Below are positions 9,027 to 19,137 of a stretch of DNA of 64,000 nucleotides, piece by piece. Position 1 is the first letter of the stretch. Every line of letters begins with the position of its first letter. The DNA comes from Actinomadura coerulea (lineage in GTDB: Bacteria; Actinomycetota; Actinomycetes; Streptosporangiales; Streptosporangiaceae): the NCBI RefSeq assembly GCF_014208105.1, contig NZ_JACHMQ010000001.1, forward strand, positions 806,001 to 870,000, written 5' to 3'. The notes under the pieces were generated by a model, which worked only from the letters and a program-made list of their open reading frames with translations, did no database searches and had not been told where the DNA came from. The position numbers were made by a program, and so were the translations under genes.

Positions 9027-10331
9027 ATTTCCCGTATCGACCTGCGCGGCTCGCTTCCAGGCGACCTGCGCTCCGTGCTGCCCCGCGCCGAACTCGACGT
9101 CGAGGCCGCCCTGGACAAGGTGCGGCCCATCTGCGAGGACGTGCGCCATCGCGGCTCGGCGGCGGTACGGGAGCACACCAGCCGGTTCGACGGGGTCGAG
9201 CTGGAGCGCGTCCGGGTCCCGGTCGACGCCGTGCACCGGGCGCTCACCGAACTCGACCCGGTCGTCCGGGACGCGCTGGAGGAGAGCATCCGCCGCGCCC
9301 GGGCCGTGCACCGCGCGCAGCGCCGCACCGACGTCACCACGCAGGTCGTGCCCGGCGGCACCGTCACCGAGCGCTGGATCCCGGTCGGGCGCGTGGGCCT
9401 GTACGTGCCGGGCGGCCGCGCCGTCTACCCGTCCAGCGTGGTCATGAACGTCGTCCCCGCGCAGGAGGCGGGCGTCGGCTCCCTCGCCGTCACCTCGCCC
9501 GCGCAGAAGGACTTCGGCGGGCTGCCGCACCCCTCGATCCTCGCCGCGTGCGCGCTGCTCGGGGTCGACGAGGTGTACGCCGCGGGCGGCGCGCAGGCGA
9601 TCGCGATGTTCGCCTACGGAACCGAGGAGTGCCCCCGCGCCGACATGGTCACCGGGCCCGGCAACGTCTACGTCGCCGCCGCCAAGCGGCTGCTCAAGGG
9701 CGTGATCGGCATCGACGCCGAGGCCGGCCCGACGGAGATCGCGATCCTCGCCGACGGCACCGCCGACCCGGTGGAGGTCGCCGCCGACCTGATCAGCCAG
9801 GCCGAGCACGACACGCTCGCGGCCGCCGTCCTGGTCACCGACTCGGCGCGGCTCGCCGACGAGGTCGAGGCCGAGCTGAAGGCGCAGGTCGCCCGCACCC
9901 GGCACATCGAGCGGATCACCGAGGCGCTGTCCGGGCGGCAGTCCGGCATCGTCCTGGTCGACGGCGTCGAGGACGGCCTGAAGGTCGTGGACGCCTACGC
10001 CGCCGAGCACCTGGAGATCCAGACCGCCGACGCCGCCGCGGTCGCCGCGCGCGTCCGCAACGCCGGGGCGGTCTTCGTGGGCCGGTACGCGCCGGTGTCG
10101 CTCGGCGACTACCTGGCGGGCTCCAACCACGTCCTGCCGACCGGCGGGTGCGCCTGCCACTCCTCCGGGCTGTCGGTCCAGTCGTTCCTGCGCGGCGTGC
10201 ACGTCGTCGAGTACGACCGCGACGCCCTCGCCGGCGCCACCGCGCGCGTCGTCGCGCTCGCCGAGGCCGAGGACCTGCCCGCCCACGGCGCCGCGCTCCA
10301 GGCCCGCTTCGACTGGGAGACCCCTTCGTGA
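9024..10331 (+). CDS. hisD: histidinol dehydrogenase
   Basis: NAD-dependent oxidation of L-histidinol to L-histidine, the last two steps of histidine synthesis. 435 residues with the family signatures [36 protein letters not shown], the glycine-rich [14 protein letters not shown] and [11 protein letters not shown], the AEHLEIQT segment with catalytic Glu-His, and a C-terminal [20 protein letters not shown]. First gene of the his cluster; the GTG start at 9024 is right behind a -10 element. Stop overlaps hisC in GTGA. Confidence 0.98.
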   Translation: MISRIDLRGSLPGDLRSVLPRAELDVEAALDKVRPICEDVRHRGSAAVREHTSRFDGVELERVRVPVDAVHRALTELDPVVRDALEESIRRARAVHRAQRRTDVTTQVVPGGTVTERWIPVGRVGLYVPGGRAVYPSSVVMNVVPAQEAGVGSLAVTSPAQKDFGGLPHPSILAACALLGVDEVYAAGGAQAIAMFAYGTEECPRADMVTGPGNVYVAAAKRLLKGVIGIDAEAGPTEIAILADGTADPVEVAADLISQAEHDTLAAAVLVTDSARLADEVEAELKAQVARTRHIERITEALSGRQSGIVLVDGVEDGLKVVDAYAAEHLEIQTADAAAVAARVRNAGAVFVGRYAPVSLGDYLAGSNHVLPTGGCACHSSGLSVQSFLRGVHVVEYDRDALAGATARVVALAEAEDLPAHGAALQARFDWETPS

Positions 10332-11449
10332 CCTCGCTCAACGACCTGCCGCTGCGGGACGACCTGCGCGGCCGGGAGCCCTACGGCGCGCCCCAGCTGG
10401 ACGTCCCGTACGCGCTGAACACCAACGAGAACCCCTACCCGCCGTCCGAGCGGCTCGTGAAGGCCCTCGGCGAGGCCGTCATGGACGTCGCCGGCACGCT
10501 GAACCGCTACCCCGACCGGGACGCGGTCGCTCTCCGCGAGGACCTCGCCGCGTTCCTGAACACCGACACGCCCGGCGCGGGCCTCACCGCGGCCCGGGTG
10601 TGGGCCGCGAACGGCTCCAACGAGATCATCCAGCAGATCCTGCAGGCGTTCGGCGGGGCGGGCCGCACCGCGCTCGGCTTCGAGCCGTCCTACTCGATGC
10701 ACCCGATCATCACGGGGGTGTCCGGCACCCGCTGGGTCGACGCCTTCCGCGACGAGGACTTCGGCCTCGAACCCGAGCGCGCCGTCGCGGCCGTCGAGGA
10801 GCACCGGCCCGACGTCGTGTTCCTGACCTCGCCCAACAACCCGACCGGCACGGCGCTGCCCCTCGACGCGATCGAGGCCGTCCTCGCGGCCGCGCCCGGG
10901 ATGGTCGTCGTCGACGAGGCCTACGCCGAGTTCCGGCGGGCGGGCACCCCGTCGGCGCTGACGATGCTGGACGGCCACCCGCGGCTGATCGTCACCCGGA
11001 CGATGTCCAAGGCGTTCGCGATGGCCGGGACCCGGCTCGGCTACCTGGCCGCCGACCCCGCCGTGATCGACGCGCTGCTGCTCGTGCGGCTGCCCTACCA
11101 CCTGTCGGCCGTCACCCAGGCCGTCGCGCGCACCGCCCTCGCCCACGGCGAGGAGCTGCTCGGCGGCGTCGAGGCCCTGCGCCGCGAGCGCGACGACCTC
11201 GTCGCGTGGCTGCGCGCCGAGGGCCTCCGGGTCGCCGACTCCGACGCCAACTTCGTCCTGTTCGGGACGTTCCCCGACCGCCGCCGCGTCTGGGAGGAAC
11301 TGCTGGAGAGCGGCGTGCTGATCCGGGAGGTGGGCCCGCCCGAGTGGCTGCGGGTCAGCGTCGGGACCCCGGCGGAGATGGCCGCCTTCCGCACCGCGCT
11401 CCGCCGGGCGCGGGGAGCCGGCACCGAGAACAACGAGGAGAGTCTGTGA
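10328..11449 (+). CDS. hisC: histidinol-phosphate aminotransferase
   Basis: PLP-dependent class I/II aminotransferase making L-histidinol phosphate from imidazole acetol phosphate and glutamate. 373 residues; [14 protein letters not shown] near the N-terminus, [24 protein letters not shown] and the Schiff-base lysine in [17 protein letters not shown] (Lys 228). GTG start within the hisD stop and stop within the hisB start (GTGA on both sides) show tight coupling in the operon. Confidence 0.97.
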   Translation: MTSLNDLPLRDDLRGREPYGAPQLDVPYALNTNENPYPPSERLVKALGEAVMDVAGTLNRYPDRDAVALREDLAAFLNTDTPGAGLTAARVWAANGSNEIIQQILQAFGGAGRTALGFEPSYSMHPIITGVSGTRWVDAFRDEDFGLEPERAVAAVEEHRPDVVFLTSPNNPTGTALPLDAIEAVLAAAPGMVVVDEAYAEFRRAGTPSALTMLDGHPRLIVTRTMSKAFAMAGTRLGYLAADPAVIDALLLVRLPYHLSAVTQAVARTALAHGEELLGGVEALRRERDDLVAWLRAEGLRVADSDANFVLFGTFPDRRRVWEELLESGVLIREVGPPEWLRVSVGTPAEMAAFRTALRRARGAGTENNEESL

Positions 11450-12039
11450 CGCGCAAGGGACGAGTCGAGCGCGGGACCGGGGAGACCCAGGTCCTCGTCG
11501 AGATCGACCTCGACGGCACCGGGCAGGTCGACGTCGCGACCGGCGTGGGGTTCTTCGACCACATGCTGGCGCAGCTCGGCAAGCACGGGTCGTTCGACCT
11601 GACCGTCAAGACCACCGGCGACCTGCACATCGACAGCCACCACACCATCGAGGACACCGCGATCGCGCTCGGCGCGGCGTTCCGCGAGGCGCTCGGCGAC
11701 AAGGCCGGCATCCGCCGCTTCGCCGACGCCTCCATCCCGCTCGACGAGGCGCTCGCCCAGGTCACCGTGGACGTCTCCGGGCGCCCCTACCTCGTGCACG
11801 TGGAGCCGGACGGCATGGCACCGATGATCGGCCCCGAGTACGACACCACGATGACCCGGCACGTCTTCGAGTCGTTCGTGTCGAACGCGCGGGTCGCGCT
11901 GCACGTCCACGTCCCCTACGGCCGCAACGCCCACCACATCGTCGAGGCGCAGTTCAAGGCGCTCGCCCGCGCGCTGCGCGACGCGGTGGCGTTCGACCCG
12001 AAGGTGCACGGCATCCCCTCCACGAAGGGGGCCCTGTAG
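11446..12039 (+). CDS. hisB: imidazoleglycerol-phosphate dehydratase
   Basis: Dehydrates imidazole glycerol phosphate to imidazole acetol phosphate, with Mn(II) bound by histidine-rich motifs. 197 residues, monofunctional (no histidinol phosphatase domain). Visible: [50 protein letters not shown] and [20 protein letters not shown], the second HHxxEx-type metal motif. GTG start at 11446 overlaps the hisC stop. Confidence 0.98.
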   Translation: MTRKGRVERGTGETQVLVEIDLDGTGQVDVATGVGFFDHMLAQLGKHGSFDLTVKTTGDLHIDSHHTIEDTAIALGAAFREALGDKAGIRRFADASIPLDEALAQVTVDVSGRPYLVHVEPDGMAPMIGPEYDTTMTRHVFESFVSNARVALHVHVPYGRNAHHIVEAQFKALARALRDAVAFDPKVHGIPSTKGAL

Positions 12040-12041
12040 CC

Positions 12042-12212
12042 GTGGACATCGGTGGCCTGCACCTCACCTACGGCACCGTGGTGATCTTCGCGGTCGCGGT
12101 GTTCCTGCTGGCGGGCGTGTACAGCTTCGTCAAACAGGGCCTCAAGATCGCCGCACTGCTGCTGCTGGTGCTCGCCGGGTTCGCGGTCGCCGGGGGAGTG
12201 ATGTGGTCGTGA
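12042..12212 (+). CDS. small two-helix membrane protein inside the his operon
   Basis: A 56-codon frame filling the space between hisB and hisH. It begins with GTG at 12042, two bases after the hisB stop, and its stop overlaps the hisH GTG in a GTGA. The product has two hydrophobic segments, [18 protein letters not shown] and [20 protein letters not shown], joined by the basic turn KQGLK. Fit to the operon geometry and clear membrane character support a real gene. Small membrane ORFs at this site are seen in related actinobacteria as far as I recall; no function is known. Confidence 0.72.
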   Translation: MDIGGLHLTYGTVVIFAVAVFLLAGVYSFVKQGLKIAALLLLVLAGFAVAGGVMWS

Positions 12213-12844
12213 AGAGGATCGTCATCCTCGACTACGGCTCGGGGAACCTGCGCTCGGCCGAGCGCGCCATGGCCCGCGCCGGCGCGGAGGTGACCGTCAC
12301 CGCCGACCGGGACGCCGCGCTCGCCGCCGACGGCCTGGTCGTCCCCGGCGTCGGCGCGTTCGCCGCCTGCATGGCGGGCCTGCGCTCGGTGCGCGGCGAC
12401 CAGATCATCGGCCGCCGCCTCGCGGGCGGACGCCCCGTCCTCGGCATCTGCGTCGGCATGCAGATCCTGTTCTCCAAGGGCATCGAGCACGGCGTCACCA
12501 CCGAGGGCTGCGACGAGTGGCCGGGCACGGTCGACCGCCTGAACGCCCCGGTCGTCCCGCACATGGGCTGGAACACCGTGGACGTCCCCGAGGGCTCCGC
12601 GCTCTTCGAGGGCCTGCGCGACGAGCGCTTCTACTTCGTCCACTCCTACGCCGCCCGCAGCTGGGACCTGGAGTCCGACCCGAACGGCACCATCCCGGCG
12701 CCGCTGGTCACCTGGTCCGAGCACGGCGACCGCTTCGTCGCCGCGGTCGAGAACGGCCCCCTGTGCGCCACCCAGTTCCACCCGGAGAAGTCCGGCGACG
12801 CCGGCGCCCGGCTCCTGCGCAACTGGCTCGCCACCCTGGCCTAG
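12209..12844 (+). CDS. hisH: imidazole glycerol phosphate synthase, glutamine amidotransferase subunit
   Basis: Glutaminase half of the HisFH complex, supplying ammonia to HisF. 211 residues from GTG 12209: [29 protein letters not shown], the nucleophile Cys 81 in GICVGMQIL, and the His-Glu of the triad in [15 protein letters not shown] 12209 is preferred over 12203 because it forms a GTGA with the preceding small ORF and has the GGGGGAG at about 12192 at better spacing. hisF lies two genes downstream. Confidence 0.95.
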   Translation: MKRIVILDYGSGNLRSAERAMARAGAEVTVTADRDAALAADGLVVPGVGAFAACMAGLRSVRGDQIIGRRLAGGRPVLGICVGMQILFSKGIEHGVTTEGCDEWPGTVDRLNAPVVPHMGWNTVDVPEGSALFEGLRDERFYFVHSYAARSWDLESDPNGTIPAPLVTWSEHGDRFVAAVENGPLCATQFHPEKSGDAGARLLRNWLATLA

Positions 12845-12866
12845 GCACTCGTTCCCTCTGCATCGA

Positions 12867-12881
12867 TAGGGTTTCCGCATG
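12867..12881 (+). promoter_or_regulatory. -10 element for leaderless hisA transcription
   Basis: TAGGGT at 12867-12872 is followed by 6 nt and the hisA ATG, suggesting an internal promoter that can drive hisA-hisF separately from hisD. Confidence 0.5.
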
Positions 12882-13598
12882 ACTTTGACGCTCCTTCCCG
12901 CCGTCGACGTCGCCGACGGCCGGGCCGTCCGGCTGGTGCAGGGCGAGGCCGGCACCGAGACCTCCTACGGCGCGCCGCTGGAGGCCGCGCTCGCCTGGCA
13001 GGGGGCGGGCGCGGAGTGGATCCATCTCGTCGACCTCGACGCGGCGTTCGGGCGCGGCTCCAACCGGGAGCTGCTCGCCGAGGTGACCGGGAAGCTGGAC
13101 GTGAAGGTGGAGCTGTCGGGCGGCATCCGCGACGACGCGTCGCTGGAGGCGGCCCTCGCCACCGGGTGCGCCCGGGTCAACATCGGCACCGCCGCGCTGG
13201 AGGACCCCGCCTGGTGCCGCAAGATCATCGCCTCGCACGGCGACCGGATCGCGGTGGGGCTGGACGTGCGGGGCACGACGCTGGCCGCGCGCGGGTGGAC
13301 GCGGGAGGGCGGCGACCTGTGGGAGGTCCTCGCGCGGCTGGAGGACGACGGCTGCCCCCGGTACGTGGTCACCGACGTCACCAAGGACGGGACTCTGCGC
13401 GGCCCCAACACCGAGCTGCTGCGCGAGGTCTGCTCCCGGACGGACAAGCCCGTCGTCGCCTCCGGCGGCGTCTCCTCGCTGGACGACCTGCGGGCGCTGG
13501 CCGGGCTCGTCCCCGACGGCGTCGAGGGCGCGATCGTCGGCAAGGCCCTCTACGCGGGGGCGTTCACGCTGGAAGAGGCCCTGGAGGCCGTGAAGTGA
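12879..13598 (+). CDS. priA: phosphoribosyl isomerase A (ProFAR isomerase, probably also PRA isomerase)
   Basis: Beta/alpha-barrel isomerase for the fourth step of histidine synthesis; in actinobacteria without trpF the same enzyme (PriA) also isomerises phosphoribosylanthranilate. 239 residues with the catalytic Asp 10 in [35 protein letters not shown] and the second catalytic Asp in [16 protein letters not shown], plus [13 protein letters not shown]. No trpF is present beside trpC/B/A in this window, which fits the dual role. The stop overlaps hisF (GTGA). Confidence 0.93.
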   Translation: MTLTLLPAVDVADGRAVRLVQGEAGTETSYGAPLEAALAWQGAGAEWIHLVDLDAAFGRGSNRELLAEVTGKLDVKVELSGGIRDDASLEAALATGCARVNIGTAALEDPAWCRKIIASHGDRIAVGLDVRGTTLAARGWTREGGDLWEVLARLEDDGCPRYVVTDVTKDGTLRGPNTELLREVCSRTDKPVVASGGVSSLDDLRALAGLVPDGVEGAIVGKALYAGAFTLEEALEAVK

Positions 13599-14356
13599 CC
13601 GTCGCCGTGCGGGTGATCCCGTGCCTGGACGTCGACGCCGGGCGCGTGGTCAAGGGCGTCAACTTCCAGAACCTGCGGGACGCCGGCGACCCCGTGGAGC
13701 TGGCGCGCCGCTACGACGCCGAGGGCGCCGACGAGCTGACGTTCCTCGACATCACCGCCTCCAGCGCCGACCGCTCCACGACCTACGACGTGGTGCGGCG
13801 CACCGCCGAGCAGGTGTTCATCCCGCTGACGGTCGGCGGCGGCATCCGCACGGTCGAGGACGTCGACCGGCTGCTGCGCGAGGGCGCCGACAAGGTCTCG
13901 ATCAACACCGCGGCGATCGCGCGGCCGGAGTTCCTGCGGGAGGCCGCGCACCGGTTCGGGTCGCAGTGCGTCGTGCTGTCGGTGGACGCCCGGCGCGCCG
14001 CGGGGACGCCGTCCGGCTTCGAGGTCACCACGCACGGCGGCCGCAAGGGCACCGGCATCGACGCGATCGAGTGGGCCCGTCAGGGGGCGGAGCTCGGCGT
14101 CGGGGAGATCCTGCTGAACTCCATGGACGCCGACGGCACCAAGGCCGGGTTCGACCTGGAGATGCTGCGCCTCGTCCGGGAGGCCGTCACCGTCCCGGTG
14201 ATCGCCAGCGGGGGCGCGGGGGCGGTCGAGCACTTCGCCCCCGCCGTGGAGGCGGGCGCGGACGCCGTCCTCGCCGCCAGCGTCTTCCACTTCGGCCAGC
14301 TCAAGATCTCCGACGTCAAGGCCGCGCTGGGCGCCGCCGGCAGGCCCGTTCGCTGA
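13595..14356 (+). CDS. hisF: imidazole glycerol phosphate synthase, cyclase subunit
   Basis: Cyclase half of HisFH, using ammonia from HisH to make imidazole glycerol phosphate and AICAR. 253 residues: catalytic Asp in [63 protein letters not shown] with the second catalytic Asp, and [16 protein letters not shown] start at 13595 overlaps the hisA stop. hisI, which usually follows hisF in actinobacteria, is missing here. Confidence 0.97.
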   Translation: MTVAVRVIPCLDVDAGRVVKGVNFQNLRDAGDPVELARRYDAEGADELTFLDITASSADRSTTYDVVRRTAEQVFIPLTVGGGIRTVEDVDRLLREGADKVSINTAAIARPEFLREAAHRFGSQCVVLSVDARRAAGTPSGFEVTTHGGRKGTGIDAIEWARQGAELGVGEILLNSMDADGTKAGFDLEMLRLVREAVTVPVIASGGAGAVEHFAPAVEAGADAVLAASVFHFGQLKISDVKAALGAAGRPVR

Positions 14357-14373
14357 AGAGGAAATCCCCCCGT

Positions 14374-15222
14374 ATGAACATCGCTCTCGCGACCTTCTCG
14401 CTGCTGCCCGACGGAAGCGACGACGTCCAGGACCTGATCGGCGCCCTGGCGGCGGAGGGCGCCGCCGCCGAGCCCGTCGTCTGGGACGCCGATGTCGACT
14501 GGTCCCGCCGCGACCTCGTCGTCATCTGCTCCACCTGGGACTACACCGCCCGGCGGGACGAGTTCGCGGCATGGGCGGAGAGCCTGCCCCGCGTCCTCAA
14601 CTCCGCCGCGATCGTGCGGTGGAACACCGACAAGCGCTACCTGCGCGACCTCGCCGACGCGGGCGTCCCGGTCGTCCCGACCCTCTGGGATCCGGACGAC
14701 ATCCCCTCGCAGTGGCCCGAGTACGTCATCAAGCCCGCCGTCTCGGTCGGCGCGGGCGACACCGCCCGCTGGGGCCCCGGCGAGGAGGACGCGGCCCGCG
14801 CCCACCTGCGCTCGCTCCGCGAGGCGGGCCGGACGGCGATGGTCCAGCCGTACCTGTCCGCGGTCGACACGGCCGGTGAGACGGCGCTGGTCTTCCTCGA
14901 CGGCGAGTACAGCCACGCCGGGCGCAAGGCGCAGATCCTCACCGCCGGGGCGGGCGTCCAGGGCTCGGTCTGGGGCGACCCAACGCGCGGGAAGGTCACC
15001 GCGTCCACGGCGACGGAGGCCGAGCTGGAGCTGGCCGCCCGCGCCCTGGCCGCCGTCCCGCACGGCGACGATCTCCTCTACGCCCGCGTCGACATGATCC
15101 CCGGCCCGGACGGCGCCCCGATGCTCATCGAGCTCGAACTGACCGAACCCGCCCTCTACCTCCGCCACGCCCCGGGGAGCGCGGAGAGGCTCGCGAAGGC
15201 GATCATTTCCCGGGTGCGCTGA
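14374..15222 (+). CDS. ATP-grasp ligase of unknown substrate (DcsG/RimK-like)
   Basis: 282-residue ATP-grasp protein that probably couples an acid to an amine using ATP. The N-terminal pre-grasp half ([40 protein letters not shown]) is followed by ATP-binding elements ([37 protein letters not shown]) and the metal-binding end [13 protein letters not shown]. The layout recalls O-ureidoserine cyclo-ligase (DcsG) and related stand-alone enzymes found across actinobacteria; no cycloserine genes are nearby. GAAGAGGA just after hisF serves as ribosome-binding site, so it may be read through from the his operon. Confidence 0.82.
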   Translation: MNIALATFSLLPDGSDDVQDLIGALAAEGAAAEPVVWDADVDWSRRDLVVICSTWDYTARRDEFAAWAESLPRVLNSAAIVRWNTDKRYLRDLADAGVPVVPTLWDPDDIPSQWPEYVIKPAVSVGAGDTARWGPGEEDAARAHLRSLREAGRTAMVQPYLSAVDTAGETALVFLDGEYSHAGRKAQILTAGAGVQGSVWGDPTRGKVTASTATEAELELAARALAAVPHGDDLLYARVDMIPGPDGAPMLIELELTEPALYLRHAPGSAERLAKAIISRVR

Positions 15223-15240
15223 GCCGTCTCCGGGGCGCGG

Positions 15241-16986
15241 TCACGGGGCCTCCTCCTCGGGGGCCGGGGCCGCGGCCTCGGGGGAGCGCGCGGCGACGGG
15301 AAGGATGATCGCGGACGGGTGGTCGGGGTCGTGCAGGACCTCCTGCCGGGCGGTGACCATTCTCGTCGCGGCGGTGGCGAGGGGCTCCCCGGTGCCGGGG
15401 TTGGCGGCGACCTTCGGGTGGGCGCCGCTGGTGACGTGGACGCGGACGCGGTGGCCCTGCTGGAACCGGTGGCCCGCGGGCCACAGGTCGACGGCGAGGC
15501 GGAGCACCCCGCCGGTCCCGACGGGCGCCGCCGAGGCGGAGGGCAGGCGAAGGCCGCCTTCGCAGACGTTGCGGGACGTCCCGTCCGGGGAGACGTCGCA
15601 GAGCCGGACGACGAAGTCGGTGTGCTCGCGGTCGGAGCGGACGAACAGGTCGGCGCCGACCGGGCCGATGACGTCCAGGTCGGCGTCGAGCGGCGCGGAG
15701 GTGAACACCAGCACGTCCGGCCGCCGCTCCAGCGGGCGGTTGTCGACGGGGCGGGAGCTGCCGAGCAGGGTGGGGCCGCCGAGCGCGGGCGTCGGGCGGG
15801 CGGGGTCGAAGCGGTAGGCGCTGGGTTCGGCGCCGCGCGGGCCGTCCTCGCCGAGGCCGCCGCCCGCGTGCAGGTGCCAGCGCGCGCGCCGCGTGCCCGG
15901 CGGGGGCCAGTCGCGGTAGTACCGCCACTCGCGGGCGCCGGTGACGTAGACGCGGACGGGGTCGCGCCGCAGCCCGGACGGATCGCCTTGCAGGTGGGCG
16001 CGGAACCAGGCGAGCGACTCGCGGATCGCCGGGAGGCCGTGCCGCGCGTCGGTGTGCCACCAGGGGCCGATCGTCAGGTACGGGACGCGCCCGGCGGCGC
16101 GCAGCGCCAGGTAATCCTTGATCATCCAGGGCAGGAACACGTCGTACCAGCCGCCGAGGAGGGTGGCGGGCGCGGCGACCTCGCCGACGGTGGCGCTGAA
16201 GTCGCGGGTGTCCCAGTAGCCGCTGGCGGCCCCGTGGCTCGCGAGCAGGTCCTGGTAGAAGCGCATGGGCTCGCCGCCGGCCAGCACGTCCAGCTCGGCG
16301 AGCGGGCGGCCGGAGCGGGCGGCGCGCACGGCGCGGCGACGCGACGTCAGCGGCGCGGTCAGCATGCCGAGCCGCCGCTGCTGGCGGTGCGTGAGGCCGG
16401 TCCAGGTGAGGGTGGACTCCAGCGCGAACGACCCGCCCACGTAGGCGGCGTCCCGGAAGGTGGACGCGGTGATCTGCAGGGACATCGCCTTCAGCTCGGG
16501 CCCGGCCTCGGCGGCGATCGCCCAGGCCGCGTAGCCGAGGTAGCTCGGCCCGAACGTGGCGAACGAGCCGTGGAACCAGGGCCGGCGCTTCAGCCACTCG
16601 ACGGTGGCGAGCCCGTCGGTGCGCTCGCTGCCGAGGGGGTCGAACTCGCCGCCGGACCCGGAGGTCCCGCGGGCGCTCTGCACGACCAGCTGGAAGCCGA
16701 ACGGGACGAACAGCAGGCCGTTGGCGAGGGCGGCGGGGCCGCGGCGCCCGTAGGGGGTGCGGACGAGGATGGTGGGGGGCCGCTCCACCCCGGCCGGGAC
16801 GTACCGGTCGGCGAGGAGGACGACCCCGTCCGGCATGGTCGCCGGAAGGTCGCGCTCGACGGTGTAGGGGGCCAGGCCCCACGGCCACGGCAGACCCGCC
16901 GGCCAGGAAAGCCCCGCCGGCCACGGCAGGCCCTTCGGCCGGGGCAGCCTGATCGGCGGGACGGGCAGTCGGTCCCAGGGCGCCAT
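15241..16986 (-). CDS. CocE/NonD-family alpha/beta hydrolase (X-Pro dipeptidyl-peptidase type)
   Basis: 581-residue serine hydrolase. The alpha/beta domain has MPDGVVLLADRYVP, TPYGRRG, the nucleophile Ser 148 in TFGPSYLGYAAWA, the acid region LGGWYDVFLPWMIKDY and the histidine in TIGPWWHT. A C-terminal beta-sandwich (from about residue 350) has DLWPAGHRFQQGHRVRVHVTSG. The family hydrolyses esters or X-Pro peptides. Residues 19-38 are a repeated hexapeptide GL(P/S)WP(A/W), a Trp-Pro-rich stretch not typical of the family and without a cleavable signal peptide. ATG at 16986. Confidence 0.88.
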   Translation of the reverse strand: MAPWDRLPVPPIRLPRPKGLPWPAGLSWPAGLPWPWGLAPYTVERDLPATMPDGVVLLADRYVPAGVERPPTILVRTPYGRRGPAALANGLLFVPFGFQLVVQSARGTSGSGGEFDPLGSERTDGLATVEWLKRRPWFHGSFATFGPSYLGYAAWAIAAEAGPELKAMSLQITASTFRDAAYVGGSFALESTLTWTGLTHRQQRRLGMLTAPLTSRRRAVRAARSGRPLAELDVLAGGEPMRFYQDLLASHGAASGYWDTRDFSATVGEVAAPATLLGGWYDVFLPWMIKDYLALRAAGRVPYLTIGPWWHTDARHGLPAIRESLAWFRAHLQGDPSGLRRDPVRVYVTGAREWRYYRDWPPPGTRRARWHLHAGGGLGEDGPRGAEPSAYRFDPARPTPALGGPTLLGSSRPVDNRPLERRPDVLVFTSAPLDADLDVIGPVGADLFVRSDREHTDFVVRLCDVSPDGTSRNVCEGGLRLPSASAAPVGTGGVLRLAVDLWPAGHRFQQGHRVRVHVTSGAHPKVAANPGTGEPLATAATRMVTARQEVLHDPDHPSAIILPVAARSPEAAAPAPEEEAP

Positions 16987-17050
16987 GCTGTCTCCGAACG
17001 CGGTCCGCTACTCCTAGCGAGGTTACCGACCCGTCCCGCGGCCCCGGTGG

Positions 17051-18004
17051 TCAGGTGCCGGTGACGAGCGCCCACGGGTCGGGGGCGGCGGCGAGCGCGG
17101 CGCCGAGTTCGTCGGCCCAGGCGGTCTCGCCGCCGTACTCGTCCCGCCACGACCACAGCCGCAGGGTGACCCGGCGCAGGGGGTGCTCCTCGGTGGCGCC
17201 GAGCGCGCCGTGCACCTGGTGGGCGATCGCGGCGACCGCGCCCGCGGCCCGCGACGCGTTCGCCTTGGCGGCCGCCACGGCGACCGGGTCGCCGGGGGCG
17301 CGGACGGCGGCCCGGACCGCGACGTCCGCGACCGTCGCCTCCCCGGCCAGCTCCGCCAGCATCTGCTGGACGGCCTGGAACCGCCCGATCGGCCTCCCGA
17401 ACTGCTCGCGTTCGCCCGCGTACCGGACGGACAGGTCCAGCGCCCGGGCCATCGCCCCGGTCAGCTGGACGGCCCGCGCCAGCGCGCCCCGCCGCAGCAG
17501 CTCGGCCGCGTCCACCGCGCACGGCGCCGCCTCCCGTGCCGGGACGCCGGACAGGACGACGTCGTCGCGCGGCTCACCCGCCACGTTCGCGCCCGCGGTG
17601 ATCTGCGCCCGCGCCGGATCGACGACGGCGACGAGACCGCGGCCCAGGACGACCAGGGACCGCGCCTCGCGTGCCCGGGGGACCCGGCGGAACGTCCCGC
17701 TCAGGACGGGGCCGTCACGGCCCTCGACCGCCTCGACGTCGCCGGACATGGCCGTGAGAGCGCCGGGGGCCGCCCGCAGCCCCGCATCGGCGAGCAGCCG
17801 CCCGGCCAGCAGCGTCTCGGCCAGCGGCACGTCCGCGGCGTGGTACCCGGCCGCGCGCAGGACGGCGGCGGCGTCGGCGAGGCCGCCGCCGCTGCCGCCC
17901 GCCTCCTCCGGCACCCCGGCCAGCGCCAGACCGGACTCCTCAAGCGCCCGCCACGGGTCGTCGCCGGCGAGGATCTCGTTCGCGGTCTCTTCCAGCAGCC
18001 CCAT
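17051..18004 (-). CDS. acyl-CoA dehydrogenase, smaller (beta-type) subunit
   Basis: 317 residues, shorter than a usual ACAD (about 380). It keeps the C-terminal helical domain (RYAGEREQFGRPIGRFQAVQQMLAELA, then AHQVHGALGATEEHPL) but the N-terminal half is abbreviated and the GGTNEI-type end is absent. This is the pattern of the partner subunit in actinobacterial alpha2-beta2 FadE pairs acting on steroid or branched acyl-CoAs. ATG at 18004 overlaps the stop of the larger subunit gene by ATGA. Substrate unknown. Confidence 0.83.
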   Translation of the reverse strand: MGLLEETANEILAGDDPWRALEESGLALAGVPEEAGGSGGGLADAAAVLRAAGYHAADVPLAETLLAGRLLADAGLRAAPGALTAMSGDVEAVEGRDGPVLSGTFRRVPRAREARSLVVLGRGLVAVVDPARAQITAGANVAGEPRDDVVLSGVPAREAAPCAVDAAELLRRGALARAVQLTGAMARALDLSVRYAGEREQFGRPIGRFQAVQQMLAELAGEATVADVAVRAAVRAPGDPVAVAAAKANASRAAGAVAAIAHQVHGALGATEEHPLRRVTLRLWSWRDEYGGETAWADELGAALAAAPDPWALVTGT

Positions 18005-19137
18005 CAGCGCACTCCCAGGCCGCGGGCGACGATGCCCCGCAGGATCTCGTTGGTGCCGCCCCGCAGCGTGAACCCGGGCGCCTGGACGACCGACTCGGCC
18101 AGCGCGCGGGCCAGCGGGTCGGGGGAGCCGGGGTCGGGCTCCACGCCCGCGTGCTCGCGCGCCGCCTCGACGACCTCGCGCTCGAACCGCGTCCCGAGGT
18201 CCTTGACCAGGGCCGCGGCCAGCTCCGGCGTCTCGCCCCGGGCGAGGGCGCCCGCCACTCCCAGCGACGCCTGCCGCAGCGCCCACAGGCGCGCGGTCAG
18301 CGCGCCGAGCGCCCGCCGCGCCGCGGGCCCCGCGGCGCGGCCGTGCAGGAGCCGGATGAGCAGGAACGTGCTGAGCAGCCGCTCGGGGCCGCCGCGCTCG
18401 TAGGCCAGCTCGGCGGTGACCTGCCGCCACCCGTCCCCGGCGCGGCCGAGGACCAGCGCGTCCGGCACGAACACGCCGTCGAGGACGACCTCGTTGAAGT
18501 GGTGCTCGCCGGACAGGCCCCGGATCGGCCTGATCGCCACGCGGTCGTCCGGCAGGGGCACGATGAACTGGCCGAGGCCCGCGTGGCGGTCCTGCGAGCG
18601 GGGCGCGCTCCGGGCCAGGACGAGGATCGCGTGGGCGATGTGCGCGCCGCTCGTCCACACCTTGGTGCCGTGCAGCCGCCACCCGCCGCCGTCGCGCTCG
18701 GCGCGGGTCCGGACCGATGCCAGGTCGGAGCCCGTGTCGGGCTCGCTCATCCCGATCGCGAAGAAGCACTCGCCGCGCGCGATCGGCGGCAGGAACCGCC
18801 TCTTCTGCTCCTCGGTGCCGTGGGCCAGGATGGACGGGCCGGTCTGCCGGTCGGCGATCCAGTGCGCGCCCACCGGGGCCCCGGCGGCCAGCAGTTCCTC
18901 GACCACCACGAACCGCTCCAGCGGTGAGCGCCCGTGCCCGCCGTAGCGCTCGGGGAGCGTCATGCCCAGCCAGCCGCGCTCGCCCAGCAGCCGGCTGAAG
19001 GCGGGGTCGGCGCCGGTGAGCCAGCTGTCGCAGCGGGCCGTGAAGGGCGTCTCGGCCAGGAACTCCCGGACCCGGGACCGCAGCGCGGCGGTCTCGGGCG
19101 GGAGCGTGCCGGGGGTCAGGCCGGGCAGTGCCGCCAC
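18004..19137 (-). CDS. acyl-CoA dehydrogenase, larger (alpha-type) subunit
   Basis: 377 residues with the full ACAD layout: RSRVREFLAETPF, GWLGMTLPERYGGHGRSPLE, FFAIGMSEPDTGSDLASVRT (FAD and substrate loop), WRLHGTKVWTSGAHIA, a central ELAYERGGPERLL region and the C-terminal FTLRGGTNEILRGIVARGLG. GTG at 19137 is chosen because AGAGGAGG ends 5 nt upstream; an ATG 12 codons earlier (19173) lacks a ribosome-binding site. It is cotranscribed and overlapped with the smaller subunit, so the two likely form one heteromeric enzyme. Confidence 0.87.
   Translation of the reverse strand: MAALPGLTPGTLPPETAALRSRVREFLAETPFTARCDSWLTGADPAFSRLLGERGWLGMTLPERYGGHGRSPLERFVVVEELLAAGAPVGAHWIADRQTGPSILAHGTEEQKRRFLPPIARGECFFAIGMSEPDTGSDLASVRTRAERDGGGWRLHGTKVWTSGAHIAHAILVLARSAPRSQDRHAGLGQFIVPLPDDRVAIRPIRGLSGEHHFNEVVLDGVFVPDALVLGRAGDGWRQVTAELAYERGGPERLLSTFLLIRLLHGRAAGPAARRALGALTARLWALRQASLGVAGALARGETPELAAALVKDLGTRFEREVVEAAREHAGVEPDPGSPDPLARALAESVVQAPGFTLRGGTNEILRGIVARGLGVR

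Noticed and set aside
8978..11449. 823-codon frame running across hisD and into hisC
   Set aside because: Its 3' portion is hisC, which has its own GTG start at 10328; the upstream part is the hisD +1 frame.
14374..15222. D-cycloserine biosynthesis
   Set aside because: Only a DcsG-like ATP-grasp protein is present and none of the other dcs genes.
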